A stretch of DNA of 64,000 nucleotides from Microbacterium sp. PM5 (GTDB taxonomy: Bacteria; Actinomycetota; Actinomycetes; Actinomycetales; Microbacteriaceae), in NCBI RefSeq assembly GCF_003293595.1, contig NZ_CP022162.1:2204327-2268326 (forward strand), written 5' to 3'. Below the pieces are notes generated by a model, which was given only the letters and a program-made list of their open reading frames with translations, did not search any database and was not told the DNA's origin. This document shows, one piece after another, positions 51,768-61,042 of the stretch. The first letter of the stretch is position 1; every line of letters begins with the position of its first letter. The translations under genes and the position numbers were made by a program.

Positions 51768-52561
51768 GCGGGCTCGCCTATGCGCTCCGCGACGTGTCCT
51801 ATCGGGTCGGGGCGCCCGGGGGAGGCGTCGAGATCCTCGCGGGCGTCACCCTCGACATCGCGTACGGACGGGTGCTGGCGCTCGTCGGCCCCAACGGCGC
51901 CGGGAAATCCACTCTCCTGAGCGTGCTGACCGGGGATGCCCTGCCTTCCGCCGGCACGGTGGAGCTCGACGGGCGTCCGCTCGCCCAGTGGCGGGCGCGG
52001 GAGCTCGCACGCGCACGGTCGGTCCTTCTGCAGTCGCATCAGGTCGCATTCTCGTTCACGGCGGCCGACGTCGTGGAGATGGGCCGAGCGCCCTGGATCA
52101 ACACGGCGCGGGCCGACGACGACGATCGCCTCATCGCCGAGGCGCTGAGGCGGGCGGACGTGTCTCATCTGCGTGAGCGGGAGTTCCCGTCGTTGTCGGG
52201 CGGCGAGAAGGCGCGGGTGTCGCTGGCCCGCGTGCTGGCGCAGGACACGCCCGTCGTGCTGCTCGACGAGCCCACGGCCGCCCTCGACCTCCGTCACCAG
52301 GAGGACGTGCTGCGGATCGCGCGCGAGCTGGCGGCGGAGGGGCGCGCGGTGGTCGTGGTGCTCCACGACCTGTCGCTCGCCGGCGCCTACGCAGACGAGA
52401 TCGCGGTCATCGATCGCGGACGACTCGTAGCGCACGGCCAACCCGCGGAGGTCTTGGCGGAGGAGCGGATCGCCGAGGTCTACGGCATCCCCGTGCGCGT
52501 GCTGGCCGACCCCGACACCGGCCGGCCGATCGTCCTCGTCCGGCGCGATCCATCGGGATGA
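51764..52561 (+). CDS. hmuV: Haem ABC transporter ATP-binding protein
   Basis: The 265-residue ATPase has Walker A GPNGAGKST, a Q-loop LLQSHQVAFSF, signature LSGGEKARVSLARVLAQ, Walker B VVLLDEPTAALDL and H-loop VLHDLSLA. It drives haem import through HmuU. Its ATG overlaps the hmuU stop by 4 bp. It is the last gene before a second iron box. Confidence 0.95.
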   Translation: MSGLAYALRDVSYRVGAPGGGVEILAGVTLDIAYGRVLALVGPNGAGKSTLLSVLTGDALPSAGTVELDGRPLAQWRARELARARSVLLQSHQVAFSFTAADVVEMGRAPWINTARADDDDRLIAEALRRADVSHLREREFPSLSGGEKARVSLARVLAQDTPVVLLDEPTAALDLRHQEDVLRIARELAAEGRAVVVVLHDLSLAGAYADEIAVIDRGRLVAHGQPAEVLAEERIAEVYGIPVRVLADPDTGRPIVLVRRDPSG

Positions 52562-52571
52562 ATGGACTAAA

Positions 52572-52590
52572 TAAGGTTAGGCTAAGCTAA
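52572..52590 (+). promoter_or_regulatory. DtxR/IdeR-type iron box upstream of the large HtaA protein
   Basis: TAAGGTTAGGCTAAGCTAA agrees with the TTAGGTTAGGCTAACCTAA consensus at 17 of 19 positions, about 65 bp before the GTG start. It is a better match than the box at 48618 and makes this gene a separate iron-repressed unit. Confidence 0.82.
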
Positions 52591-52654
52591 GTTAAAGCTG
52601 AGCGTTTGCCCTGCGGCATCCGCATCCTTTCGCCACACTCCTGGAGGTTCTCCC

Positions 52655-55633
52655 GTGCACAGAACAAGGAGGCCGTCGCTCAGACGCGCCCTCGCGAGCG
52701 GGCTGGCCGCCGTGCTCGTCACCGCCGGCGCGTTCATCGGCGTCGCCGCGCCCGCGCAGGCCGCGTCCGATCCCGCGCTGACGGCCACCGTGACCGTCAA
52801 CCCGGGGAGCGGCATCGAGATCGCGGTCGCAGGCACCGGGTTCCAGGACGTGCAGGCCCAGCCGGGTCAGACGGCACCGAGCGTCTACCTCGCGCTGGTG
52901 ACGCGCGACGGCTACGACGTCGACCAGGCCAGCACTCCGAACACGGACGCGGTCGTGGGTGCCGACGGGAGCATCGCCGGAACCCTCACGCAGATCGCCG
53001 CGAAGCTGGACCGCGCGACGTCGTACGACGTGATCGCGTGGCCGTCGCGATCGTTCCCGTCGGCGTCGAACCTGCTCGCGCGCAGCGCGGTCACCATCGA
53101 CGGGGAGGCGCTGTACCCGCCCGCCTCGACCACGACGACCCTCGCCGTGTCGCCGAGCGCGACCGCCGCGTCGGGCACGAGCGTGGCACTGACCGCGACC
53201 GTGACGCCCGCGGCATCCGGCGCCGTGGAGTTCTTCGACGGCTCCGCGTCGCTGGGCTCCGTCGCCGTCGCCTCCGGCTCGGCGCGGGTGAGCACCTCGA
53301 CATTGAGCGTCGGCGGCCACACGCTGACGGCCGTGTTCACCCCGGCCGACACCGCCTCCACCGGCGCGACGTCGGATGCCGTCGCCTACGACATCACCGC
53401 GGCCGTCGAGCCCGAGAAGCCGACACCCGCCGTCTCGGTGTTCCTCGCCGACGGCGTCACGGCGTACACGGGTCAGGCGCTGTACGACGGCGACACCGTC
53501 GTCGTGAAGGGCAGCGGCTTCGTGCCGAACGCACCGGCGACGGACGGGACGCGTCCGCCTCTCGCGGGTGCCTTCGGCGGCGCGTACGTGGGCTTCGGCT
53601 CGTACGCCGGCGACGTCTGGACCTCGGCGGGCCGCACCGCGGAGTACACCAAGTGGGCCGTCTCCGAGGGCGATGTCGCCAAGATCGGCGGTGCGACGGC
53701 GGGTGCCGTGGCCATCGCCGCCGACGGCACCTTCTCCACGACGCTGAGCGTCGTGCGCAGCGCGACGGCACCCGACGGCGCCCGCTTCGGCGTGCGCACG
53801 TGGGCTGCCGGCGGTGCGGTCTACGCGCCGTTCTCGACGTTCACCGTCGTCGACGCGTCGGGGCCGGCACCGGAACCCACCCCGACCCCGAAGGTCACCG
53901 TGTCGAAGACCGCGGATCTCGACCCGAACGGCGAGACCGTGACGGTCACCGGCTCCGGCTTCCTCCCCCACGCGCCCGACACCGACGGCACCCGGCCGCC
54001 GCTGCAGGGCTCGTTCACCGGGGCCTACATCGTGTTCGGGTCGTTCGCCGCCGAGTGGCGACCGAGCACCGGCGCGATCTCCTCCGCGCGCAAGGGTTTC
54101 GACACGAAGTGGGGCCTGCTCGCTTCCGACATGGCGAAGGTCGGGGGCGCCGCCGCCGGCGCCGTCGAGATCGCCGCCGACGGCAGCTTCTCGACCACGC
54201 TGCACGTCTCGAAGGCCGACGGCGCTCTCGCGGACGGCACGTGGGGGGTGTACACCTACGCCGCCGGCGGTGCGACGTACGCACCGTTCGAGACCGCCAC
54301 GCCGCTCTCGTTCGCGGCCGAGGTTCCCCCGACCGATGGTCCGAAGGTCACCGTGACCCCGGCATCCGAGGTGGACCCCGCCGTCGAGAACGTCCTGACC
54401 GTCTCGGGCACCGGCTTCAGCGGACCCGGTGCGGCCAACGGCGTCTACGTGCTGTTCGGCGAGACCTCGCTGTGGTCGGGGCAGTCCGCCCTCCCCGCCG
54501 GCGGGTGGATCGCGCAGGCCTGGGTCCCGACGATCCTCGACGGCGCCTTCACCACGACGCTGACGATCCCGGCCGGCACCCTCGAGCCGGGCACGAGCTA
54601 CCAGGTCGCGACGTCCGCGGCCCACGGACTGTCGCTGACCGACCGCAGCCTCGACACCTTCACGGCGGTGACGGTGGCGACGCCGACCACCACGACACCC
54701 GCCGTGTTCCTCAGCGCGCCCAGCGTCGTCCAGGGCGGCTCGCTCACGGTGCGCGGCAGCGGCTTCCCCGCCGGGGTCGCCGTCACCGTCGAGGTGCACT
54801 CCGACGTGGTCACCCTCGGCACCACGACCGTCGGCGACGGCGGCCTCTTCTCGGTCACCGGTCTCATCCCGGCCACCCTGCCCGCCGGCGCCCACACGGT
54901 CGTCGTCCGTGCGGGCGACATCACCGTGGAGCAGCCGATCGCGGTCGAGGCCGCATCGGCATCCGCCGCACCCGAGGCGGTCGCCGCACCCGTCGCGGTC
55001 TGCACGGCGCGTGCGGTCGACGGGGCCGCCCTCACGTGGGGTGTGAAGCAGAGCTTCGTGTCTTACGTGAACGGCCCGATCGCGAAGGGCTCCGCGTCGA
55101 TCGCGTGGCGCAGCGGGTCGGGGGCCTTCAACACCGAGGAGGGCATCGGCCGGGTGGCCTTCGGCGGAGCGGCGAGCTTCACCGGGCACGGAGGACTGCT
55201 CGACCTGACGATCTCGAACCCCGTGATCCAGGTCACCGGCGCGCGCACCGCGACGCTCAGCGCCTACGTGCAGTCGAAGGGGTACGGCGGCAGCGCGTCG
55301 GTCGACGGTCGCGTCGTGCTCGCGAACCTGACGCTCCCGGCGGCGATGACCCGCGGCGGCGCGCTCGCGTGGGCGGATGCCGCGGCGACCCTGACCGCGG
55401 CCGGAGCGGAGGCCTTCGGAGGCTTCTACTCGGCGGGCGAGAGCCTCGACCCCGTGTCGTTCACCTTCCCGCTGGGCGCGGAGGTGCCGTGCGACACGGC
55501 GACGTCGGGAGCACTCGCGGCCACGGGTGGAACGATGCCGTACGGAACCGTCTGGGTGGGGCTCGGAATGCTCCTGCTCGGTGCGGGCCTGGTCGCACTC
55601 CGCCGACGCGCTGTCGCAGGTCGCTCGGCCTGA
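52655..55633 (+). CDS. Large LAXTG-anchored HtaA surface protein
   Basis: The 992-residue protein has a signal peptide (cleavage near AQA-A, residue 38), an Ig-like domain (about 165-250), two homologous repeats that each contain GSGF(V/L)P(N/H)AP.TDGTRPPL.G.F.GAY...GS and ..KW....D.AK.GGA.AGAV.IAADG.FSTTL (about 255-400 and 405-545), a shorter third unit and another Ig-like domain. One HtaA domain follows (about 780-950: LTWGVKQSFVSYVNGPIAKGS..., ASFTGHGGLLDLTISNP). The sorting signal is LAATGG, a hydrophobic helix and a basic tail. It probably binds haem at the cell wall and passes it to the HmuTUV system. An iron box precedes it. Confidence 0.94.
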   Translation: MHRTRRPSLRRALASGLAAVLVTAGAFIGVAAPAQAASDPALTATVTVNPGSGIEIAVAGTGFQDVQAQPGQTAPSVYLALVTRDGYDVDQASTPNTDAVVGADGSIAGTLTQIAAKLDRATSYDVIAWPSRSFPSASNLLARSAVTIDGEALYPPASTTTTLAVSPSATAASGTSVALTATVTPAASGAVEFFDGSASLGSVAVASGSARVSTSTLSVGGHTLTAVFTPADTASTGATSDAVAYDITAAVEPEKPTPAVSVFLADGVTAYTGQALYDGDTVVVKGSGFVPNAPATDGTRPPLAGAFGGAYVGFGSYAGDVWTSAGRTAEYTKWAVSEGDVAKIGGATAGAVAIAADGTFSTTLSVVRSATAPDGARFGVRTWAAGGAVYAPFSTFTVVDASGPAPEPTPTPKVTVSKTADLDPNGETVTVTGSGFLPHAPDTDGTRPPLQGSFTGAYIVFGSFAAEWRPSTGAISSARKGFDTKWGLLASDMAKVGGAAAGAVEIAADGSFSTTLHVSKADGALADGTWGVYTYAAGGATYAPFETATPLSFAAEVPPTDGPKVTVTPASEVDPAVENVLTVSGTGFSGPGAANGVYVLFGETSLWSGQSALPAGGWIAQAWVPTILDGAFTTTLTIPAGTLEPGTSYQVATSAAHGLSLTDRSLDTFTAVTVATPTTTTPAVFLSAPSVVQGGSLTVRGSGFPAGVAVTVEVHSDVVTLGTTTVGDGGLFSVTGLIPATLPAGAHTVVVRAGDITVEQPIAVEAASASAAPEAVAAPVAVCTARAVDGAALTWGVKQSFVSYVNGPIAKGSASIAWRSGSGAFNTEEGIGRVAFGGAASFTGHGGLLDLTISNPVIQVTGARTATLSAYVQSKGYGGSASVDGRVVLANLTLPAAMTRGGALAWADAAATLTAAGAEAFGGFYSAGESLDPVSFTFPLGAEVPCDTATSGALAATGGTMPYGTVWVGLGMLLLGAGLVALRRRAVAGRSA

Positions 55634-55643
55634 GCCCTCGAAC

Positions 55644-55680
55644 CCGCAGCGCCCCGCCTGGCTTCGGCGGGGCGCTGCGG
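55644..55680 (+). terminator. Hairpin terminator after the large HtaA gene
   Basis: A perfect 15-bp GC-rich stem (55644-55658 and 55666-55680) with a 7-nt loop lies 11 bp past the stop. It may serve both this gene and the converging NADH dehydrogenase gene. Confidence 0.82.
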
Positions 55681-55739
55681 CGTTCCGGCCCGCCGCGGCT
55701 CGACGCCACACGGGTCGGGGAGGTCAGGCGAGGGGCGAA

Positions 55740-57185
55740 TCAGTCGCCATCGACTCCGGCGCTCACGCCGGCGTCGGCATCCGCGGCCGCGCGCTGCTCG
55801 GGCGTGAGCCGCCGGCGCTGCGCCTTCGACGGTCGGATCGCCGGCACGTCGCCGACGATCGGCACCGGCGTCCGGTACAGGTGCACGCCGTAGCGCGCGA
55901 CCAGACCGATGAGCACCATCAGCTTGTTGCGCGGACCGAGCAGGCTCGTGATGTGGACGAAGAGCCACGTCAGCCAGCCGAACGAGCCGGTGAGGGCGAC
56001 CGTCTTGCGCAGGAGCGGAATCTTCGAGAGGAAGCGCAGACGGTGCAGTCCCGGGAGGTTGGCGATGCCGGGCAGCTCGCCGATGGCCGCGCGTCGGCCG
56101 ATGATCGCCAGCTGCCCCTTGTCGTAGTACGAGAACGGCTCCGTGGGCTGTCCCGCGATGAGCCGCACGATTTGGCGGGCGACGTGCTCGCCGCCCTGGA
56201 TCGCGGGCTGGGCGAGCTGGGGGAGGTCCTGTGGAGCGACGGCGACGTCGCCGGCGGCGAACACTCCGTGCAGTCCCTCCACCTGCAGGTCCGCGCCCAC
56301 GCGGATGCGGTCGCCCTTGTCGAGCGGCAGGCTCCAGTCGCGCACCTCCTCGTGGGGCGCGACGCCGGTCGCCCAGACGGTGAGATCGGAGGGCAGCACG
56401 GTGCCGTCCGAGAGCACGACGGCATCCGGTCGCACCTCGTCGACGCCCGCGCCGAGGCGCAGCTCCACGTCGCGGCGCCGCAGCTGCGCCGCCGCGTAGT
56501 CGCGCAGCTTCGGCAGGAACGGCTTCAGGATCTCGCTGCGCTGCACCAACGTGATGCGGAACGCGTCACCGTCGAGTTCGGGGTAGGCCGGCTCCAGGCC
56601 TTGGTCGCGCAGCTCGGCGAGAGCTCCCGCCATCTCGATGCCCGTGGGGCCTCCGCCGATCACCACGACCGACAGTCCCTTGGTGCGCCCGTCCCGCACG
56701 GCCGCTCGCTCGAGCCGGGTGAAGAGGGAGTCGCGGATGGCGATCGCCTGCGAGCGCGAGTACACCGCGAACGAGTTCTCCTTCGCGCCGGGCGTGCCGT
56801 GATAGGCCGTGGTGACGCCGTTGGCGACGAGCAGGTAGTCGTACGACATCTCCTGACCGTCGAGCAGGCGCACCGTGCGGCCTTCGGGATCGATCTCCAT
56901 GAGGTGCTCGTGCACGACATCGAGGTTGGGCTGGCGCACCCGCAGGCTCCGGAGGAAATGGGTCACGTCGCCGGGGTTCAACCCGCCCGTGGCGACCTGG
57001 TACAGCAGGGGCTGGAACGTGTTGTACACGCGGCGATCGATGAGCGTCACCCGTACGTCGGCGTGCCGCAGGGCTCGCGCGGCGCTGATCCCGGCGAAAC
57101 CGCCACCGACGATGACCACGTGCGGCCGCGTGTCGTGCGTCGTGTTCGTCGAGCCGTCGGAAGCCTGGGATGCGGATGCCGTCAT
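55740..57185 (-). CDS. Type II NADH dehydrogenase (NDH-2)
   Basis: The 481-residue flavoprotein has the FAD motif VVIVGGGFAGISAARAL near residue 22, FQPLLYQVATGGL, the NADH motif SVVVIGGGPTGIEMAGAL, the ATGV..H and FAAGDVA stretches, and the C-terminal WLFVHITSLLGPRNKLMVLIGLVARY membrane-binding segment. It oxidises NADH and reduces menaquinone without pumping protons. An N-terminal Thr/Ser-rich extension and an Ala-rich C-terminal tail are longer than usual. It is a single gene. Confidence 0.96.
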   Translation of the reverse strand: MTASASQASDGSTNTTHDTRPHVVIVGGGFAGISAARALRHADVRVTLIDRRVYNTFQPLLYQVATGGLNPGDVTHFLRSLRVRQPNLDVVHEHLMEIDPEGRTVRLLDGQEMSYDYLLVANGVTTAYHGTPGAKENSFAVYSRSQAIAIRDSLFTRLERAAVRDGRTKGLSVVVIGGGPTGIEMAGALAELRDQGLEPAYPELDGDAFRITLVQRSEILKPFLPKLRDYAAAQLRRRDVELRLGAGVDEVRPDAVVLSDGTVLPSDLTVWATGVAPHEEVRDWSLPLDKGDRIRVGADLQVEGLHGVFAAGDVAVAPQDLPQLAQPAIQGGEHVARQIVRLIAGQPTEPFSYYDKGQLAIIGRRAAIGELPGIANLPGLHRLRFLSKIPLLRKTVALTGSFGWLTWLFVHITSLLGPRNKLMVLIGLVARYGVHLYRTPVPIVGDVPAIRPSKAQRRRLTPEQRAAADADAGVSAGVDGD

Positions 57186-57259
57186 AGCCGCAGATTACCG
57201 CGACCGCGTGAACCGCCCCTGTCGCACCCCCATGCTTGACACGGTGGGACAATGGGTGC

Positions 57260-57586
57260 ATGAGCTCCTCCGCCGCGCACCGCATCGAGACCGCGCAGGT
57301 GCGCCGCAGCCCGCGATACACGGTGTTCCTGCTGGCGGGCGCGGTCCTCGGCATCCTGGCCGCCCTCGTGCTCACGTTCGCCTTCGGAGGCGGCGAGAAC
57401 GAGAGCGCGACCACCGGCGTCTCGTACTCGACGACGCAGGTCTTCGGGTTCATCTGCCTCTTCGCGATCCCGGTCGGCGTCGCCGTCGGCGGTGTGGTCG
57501 CGCTCGTTCTCGACCGCTCGCTGGCCCGTCGCGCCCGTGAGGTGCGCGTCGAGCGCGAGGTCATCACGATCGACGACGCGGAGTAG
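57260..57586 (+). CDS. Small membrane protein with two helices, function unknown
   Basis: The 108-residue product has two hydrophobic segments (VFLLAGAVLGILAALVLTFAF and QVFGFICLFAIPVGVAVGGVVALVL) with a Gly/Glu/Ser loop between and a basic-acidic tail (ARRAREVRVEREVITIDDAE). Similar two-helix proteins are widespread and unnamed in actinobacteria and lie often near purine genes. ATG 57260 is preceded by a TATA-like gap and no clear GGAG. It diverges from the NDH-2 gene. Confidence 0.75.
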   Translation: MSSSAAHRIETAQVRRSPRYTVFLLAGAVLGILAALVLTFAFGGGENESATTGVSYSTTQVFGFICLFAIPVGVAVGGVVALVLDRSLARRAREVRVEREVITIDDAE

Positions 57587-57648
57587 TCGCGCCGCGCCAG
57601 AGCGCCTGTGCTCGACCGGCCGGCGGACGCTGCGACCGGCGGACGCCG

Positions 57649-58257
57649 TCAGGCGATGTCGGCGATGATCGGCGCGACCGCGGCGTCGAAGGCGGCGATG
57701 TCGCCGCGCAGGCCGTCGGTCACCGCGATCGTGAGCGCCCCGATCCACCAGACGCCGCGCTGCGTGAACGGCAGCACTTGGACGTTGAGTTCGAACGAGT
57801 GCGCGCGCCGTCCCACGACGCGTTCGTGTTCGGCGATCGCGCTGGCATAGGCGCGGTACGACGCACCCGTACCCAGACGCGACCGATAGCGCTGATGCTC
57901 GGCGCGGGCGTAGGCCACGGCATCCGTCCCGTGCGGGGCGATCGCATCGGCGAGCTCGTCGAAGCCCTCGACCGGGAGCGCCACCACCGTCTCGAACCCG
58001 TCGATGAGCTCGAGGGGCACGGGAGAGGGATTGGCCTGCGGCTCGACCGTCAGATCCCAGTACGCGCGCCACTGCCGCTCGATCGCCGAACGGTCGTCGT
58101 ACTCGCTGATCGGTGCGCTGAGGGGAGGGATTCCGCGCAGGTGCGGAAGCTCCTCCGGAAAGCGGATGCCGAGGACCTGGCGCAGATACAGTGCGACGAG
58201 CACCGGAAGCGTGGCGTCCTCGCGGACGATCCACTCCGGTGCTTCCGCGGCTGCCAT
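57649..58257 (-). CDS. Unknown conserved-type protein (202 aa)
   Basis: The protein is soluble-looking with an N-terminal helix-rich half (ATLPVLVALYLRQVLGIRFPEELPHLRGIPPLSAP) and a C-terminal strand-rich half (SFELNVQVLPFTQRGVWWIGALTIAVTDGLRGDIAAFDAAVAPIIADIA). No catalytic motif is recognised. The codon pattern is that of the surrounding core genes, and its long frame is opposite to no other supported gene. It diverges from purM by 100 bp. Function unknown. Confidence 0.7.
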   Translation of the reverse strand: MAAAEAPEWIVREDATLPVLVALYLRQVLGIRFPEELPHLRGIPPLSAPISEYDDRSAIERQWRAYWDLTVEPQANPSPVPLELIDGFETVVALPVEGFDELADAIAPHGTDAVAYARAEHQRYRSRLGTGASYRAYASAIAEHERVVGRRAHSFELNVQVLPFTQRGVWWIGALTIAVTDGLRGDIAAFDAAVAPIIADIA

Positions 58258-58357
58258 GTCGCCATCCTAGGGACAGCGCTCGGCGCGGCGACAGGGTGCG
58301 ATCGGCTCCTCTGCGCCGACGGTCCGCGCGTCCCGCCCCTGCCGGTAGGCTGTTCGC

Positions 58358-59470
58358 GTGGCAGAAGCCCCACAGAATCCCTATTCCGAAGCCGGCGTCG
58401 ACACCGCGGCGGGAGATCTCGCCGTCGAACTGATGAAGTCGGCTGTTCGTCGCACCCACGGGCCCGAGGTGCTGGGCGGTGTCGGCGGGTTCGCCGGCCT
58501 GTTCGACGCCTCGGCGCTGCGGTCCTACGAGAAGCCCCTGCTGGCCACCTCGACCGACGGCGTGGGCACCAAGGTCGCGATCGCGCAGGCGATCGACAAG
58601 CACGACACGATCGGCCAGGACCTGGTCGGCATGGTGGTCGACGACATCGTGGTGGTGGGCGCGAAGCCCCTGTTCATGACGGACTACATCGCGTGCGGCA
58701 AGGTCTTCCCCGAGCGCATCGCCGACATCGTTCGCGGCATCGCCTCCGGCTGCGAGCAGACCGGCACGGCGCTCGTCGGCGGCGAGACTGCCGAGCACCC
58801 GGGCCTGCTCGGCGTCAACGACTACGACGTCGCCGGAGCGGCCACCGGCGTCGTGGATGCCGGCGACGTGCTCGGCGCCGACCGCGTGCGCGCCGGCGAC
58901 GTCGTGCTGGCCCTGGCCTCCAGCGGAGCGCACTCGAACGGCTACTCGCTCATCCGCCACATCGTCGCGGGCAAGGGCATCAGCTACGGCGCCCCGGCCG
59001 CCGACTTCGGTCGGACGTGGGGTGAGGAGCTCCTCGAGCCCACGCGCCTGTACACGCTGCCGCTGCTGAACGTGCTCACGGCGCTGCCCGGCGCCGTGCA
59101 CGCGCTCAGCCACGTGACCGGTGGCGGTATCGCCGCGAACCTCGCTCGCGTGCTGCCGCCGCAGGCGTGGGTCGAGGTCGACCGTTCGACGTGGTCGCCC
59201 AGCCCCGTGTTCCGCGTGCTCGCCGATCTCGGCGGGCTGCGTCTGGAAGACACCGAGGGCACGTGGAACCTCGGCATCGGTTTCGTCGCTGTCGTCGCGC
59301 CCGAGAAGGCGGATGCCGCGGCATCCCTCCTGTCGGACGCCGGTATCGCGACCTGGCAGGTGGGCGTCGTCCAGGAGGGCGCGCGTCCCGAGGGCCATTT
59401 CGAGCAGGGCGCCAAGGGCGTGGACGGCGGAGCCGTGCGCCTCGTCGGCGCGTATTCATCAGCCGTCTAG
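58358..59470 (+). CDS. purM: Phosphoribosylformylglycinamidine cyclo-ligase
   Basis: PurM (AIR synthetase) closes the imidazole ring of FGAM with ATP. The 370-residue product has LATSTDGVGTKVAIAQAIDKHDTIGQDLVGMVVDDIVVVGAKPLFMTDYIACGK, the GGETAEHPG motif, GDVVLALASSGAHSNGYSLIR and HVTGGGIAANLARVLP. GTG 58358 gives the expected MAEAPQNPYSEAGVDTAAGD start. purF follows after 60 bp on the same strand, though in related genomes purF is often first. Confidence 0.97.
   Translation: MAEAPQNPYSEAGVDTAAGDLAVELMKSAVRRTHGPEVLGGVGGFAGLFDASALRSYEKPLLATSTDGVGTKVAIAQAIDKHDTIGQDLVGMVVDDIVVVGAKPLFMTDYIACGKVFPERIADIVRGIASGCEQTGTALVGGETAEHPGLLGVNDYDVAGAATGVVDAGDVLGADRVRAGDVVLALASSGAHSNGYSLIRHIVAGKGISYGAPAADFGRTWGEELLEPTRLYTLPLLNVLTALPGAVHALSHVTGGGIAANLARVLPPQAWVEVDRSTWSPSPVFRVLADLGGLRLEDTEGTWNLGIGFVAVVAPEKADAAASLLSDAGIATWQVGVVQEGARPEGHFEQGAKGVDGGAVRLVGAYSSAV
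59311..59326. repeat. 16-bp palindrome GGATGCCGCGGCATCC
   Basis: This third exact copy of the palindrome lies inside purM and encodes part of Ala-Asp-Ala-Ala-Ala-Ser. Copies also occur at 21036-21051 and 33663-33678. Confidence 0.7.
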
Positions 59471-59530
59471 GTTCATCGGCCGCCGAGGTGCACCACCGCC
59501 CCGGCGCAGAAACGGATTGAGCAACACCAC

Positions 59531-61012
59531 ATGTGCGGAATCGTCGGCGTTGTCGGACAGGGCCCGGTCAATCAGGACATCTACGACTCGCTGCTGCTGC
59601 TGCAGCATCGCGGTCAGGACTCGACGGGTATCGCGACGGCGGAGACCAGCGGCGTCTTCCATCTGTTCAAGGCCAAGGGTCAGGTGCGCGAGGCGTTTCG
59701 CACCCGCGACATGCGCGCCCTCCTGGGCAACATCGGCCTCGGCCACGTCCGCTACGCCACGAAGGGCACCGCGTCGAGCGAGGAAGAGGCCCAGCCCTTC
59801 TACGTCAACGCGCCCTACGGCATCGTGCTGGTGCACAACGGCAACCTCACCAACACGCGTGAGCTGACCCAGGAGCTCTTCAGCAAAGACCGCCGTCACC
59901 TCAACACGAGCTCCGACACCGAGCTGCTCGTCAACGTGCTCGCCAACGAGCTGCAGTCCTCCATCTCCGGCCTCGAACTCGACCCGGCGCAGGTGTTCCA
60001 GGCGGTCACCCGGGTGCACGAGCGCGTCGAAGGCTCGTACGCGACCATCGCGCTCATCGCCGGTTACGGCCTGCTCGCATTCCGCGACCCCTTCGGCATC
60101 CGCCCCCTCATCCTCGGCACGCGTCCCGCGGTGGATGCCGAGGGCGCCCCGACGGGTCGCTACGAGTGGATCGTCGCCTCCGAATCGCTGGTGCTGGAAA
60201 ACGGCGGCTTCGAGGTCGTCCGTGACGTCGAGCCGGGCGAGGCCGTCTTCATCGACGTGGACGGGCGCCTGCACACCCAGCAGTGCGCGACGAACCCGCA
60301 GCTGGTCCCGTGCTCGTTCGAATACGTCTACCTGGCGCGACCGGACTCGATCATGAACGGCATCTCGGTGTACGAGGCGCGCCTGCGGATGGGTGAGCGC
60401 CTGGCCGACACGATCGCCAAGTACACCCCCGCCGGCACGATCGACGTCGTCATGCCGATCCCCGACAGCTCGCGCCCGGCGGCCATGCAGGTGGCGCGCA
60501 AGCTCGGCATCGAGTACCGCGAGGGCTTCTACAAGAACCGTTACGTCGGCCGCACGTTCATCATGCCCGGCCAGGCGGTGCGCAAGAAGAGCGTGCGTCA
60601 GAAGCTGAACGCCATGTCGAGCGAGTTCAAGGGCAAGAACGTGCTGCTCATCGACGACTCGATCGTGCGCGGGACGACCTCCAAGGAGATCATCCAGATG
60701 GCTCGGGATGCCGGCGCCAAGACGGTGACGTTCGCCTCGGCCGCCCCGCCCGTGCGCTTCCCGCACGTGTACGGCATCAACATGCCCTCGCGTCACGAGC
60801 TCGTCGCGCACGGCCGCACGATCCCCGAGATCGCCGAAGAGCTCGGTGCGGACTACATGGTCTATCAGGAGATCGACGACCTCAAGGCCGCGATCCTCGA
60901 AGGTTCGCCCGACGTCGACGACCTCGACATGAGCTGCTTCGACGGGCGCTACATCACCGGCACCGTGTCGGAGGAGTACCTCGCCTGGGTCGAAGGCACG
61001 CAGGAGAGCTGA
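59531..61012 (+). CDS. purF: Amidophosphoribosyltransferase
   Basis: PurF makes phosphoribosylamine from PRPP and glutamine, the first step of purine synthesis. The 493-residue protein starts MCGIVGVVGQG, so Cys2 becomes the N-terminal nucleophile after Met removal and no propeptide is present. The glutaminase part contains LLLQHRGQDSTGIATA and HVRYATKGT; the transferase part has the PRPP loop VLLIDDSIVRGTTSKEIIQMARDAGAK. It follows purM by 60 bp. Confidence 0.98.
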   Translation: MCGIVGVVGQGPVNQDIYDSLLLLQHRGQDSTGIATAETSGVFHLFKAKGQVREAFRTRDMRALLGNIGLGHVRYATKGTASSEEEAQPFYVNAPYGIVLVHNGNLTNTRELTQELFSKDRRHLNTSSDTELLVNVLANELQSSISGLELDPAQVFQAVTRVHERVEGSYATIALIAGYGLLAFRDPFGIRPLILGTRPAVDAEGAPTGRYEWIVASESLVLENGGFEVVRDVEPGEAVFIDVDGRLHTQQCATNPQLVPCSFEYVYLARPDSIMNGISVYEARLRMGERLADTIAKYTPAGTIDVVMPIPDSSRPAAMQVARKLGIEYREGFYKNRYVGRTFIMPGQAVRKKSVRQKLNAMSSEFKGKNVLLIDDSIVRGTTSKEIIQMARDAGAKTVTFASAAPPVRFPHVYGINMPSRHELVAHGRTIPEIAEELGADYMVYQEIDDLKAAILEGSPDVDDLDMSCFDGRYITGTVSEEYLAWVEGTQES

Positions 61013-61042
61013 CCCTTCCCCGCGCGCCCTAGGCTGGATCGG

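Noticed and set aside
52592..55711. 1039-residue minus-strand open frame opposite the large HtaA gene
   Set aside because: It is Arg/Gly-rich low-complexity shadow translation of a high-GC gene with clear signal peptide, HtaA domain and sorting signal on the other strand.
57182..59398. 738-residue minus-strand frame across purM and the 202-aa gene
   Set aside because: It covers a certain purM on the other strand and reads as shadow; the shorter 57649-58257 frame is the better call.
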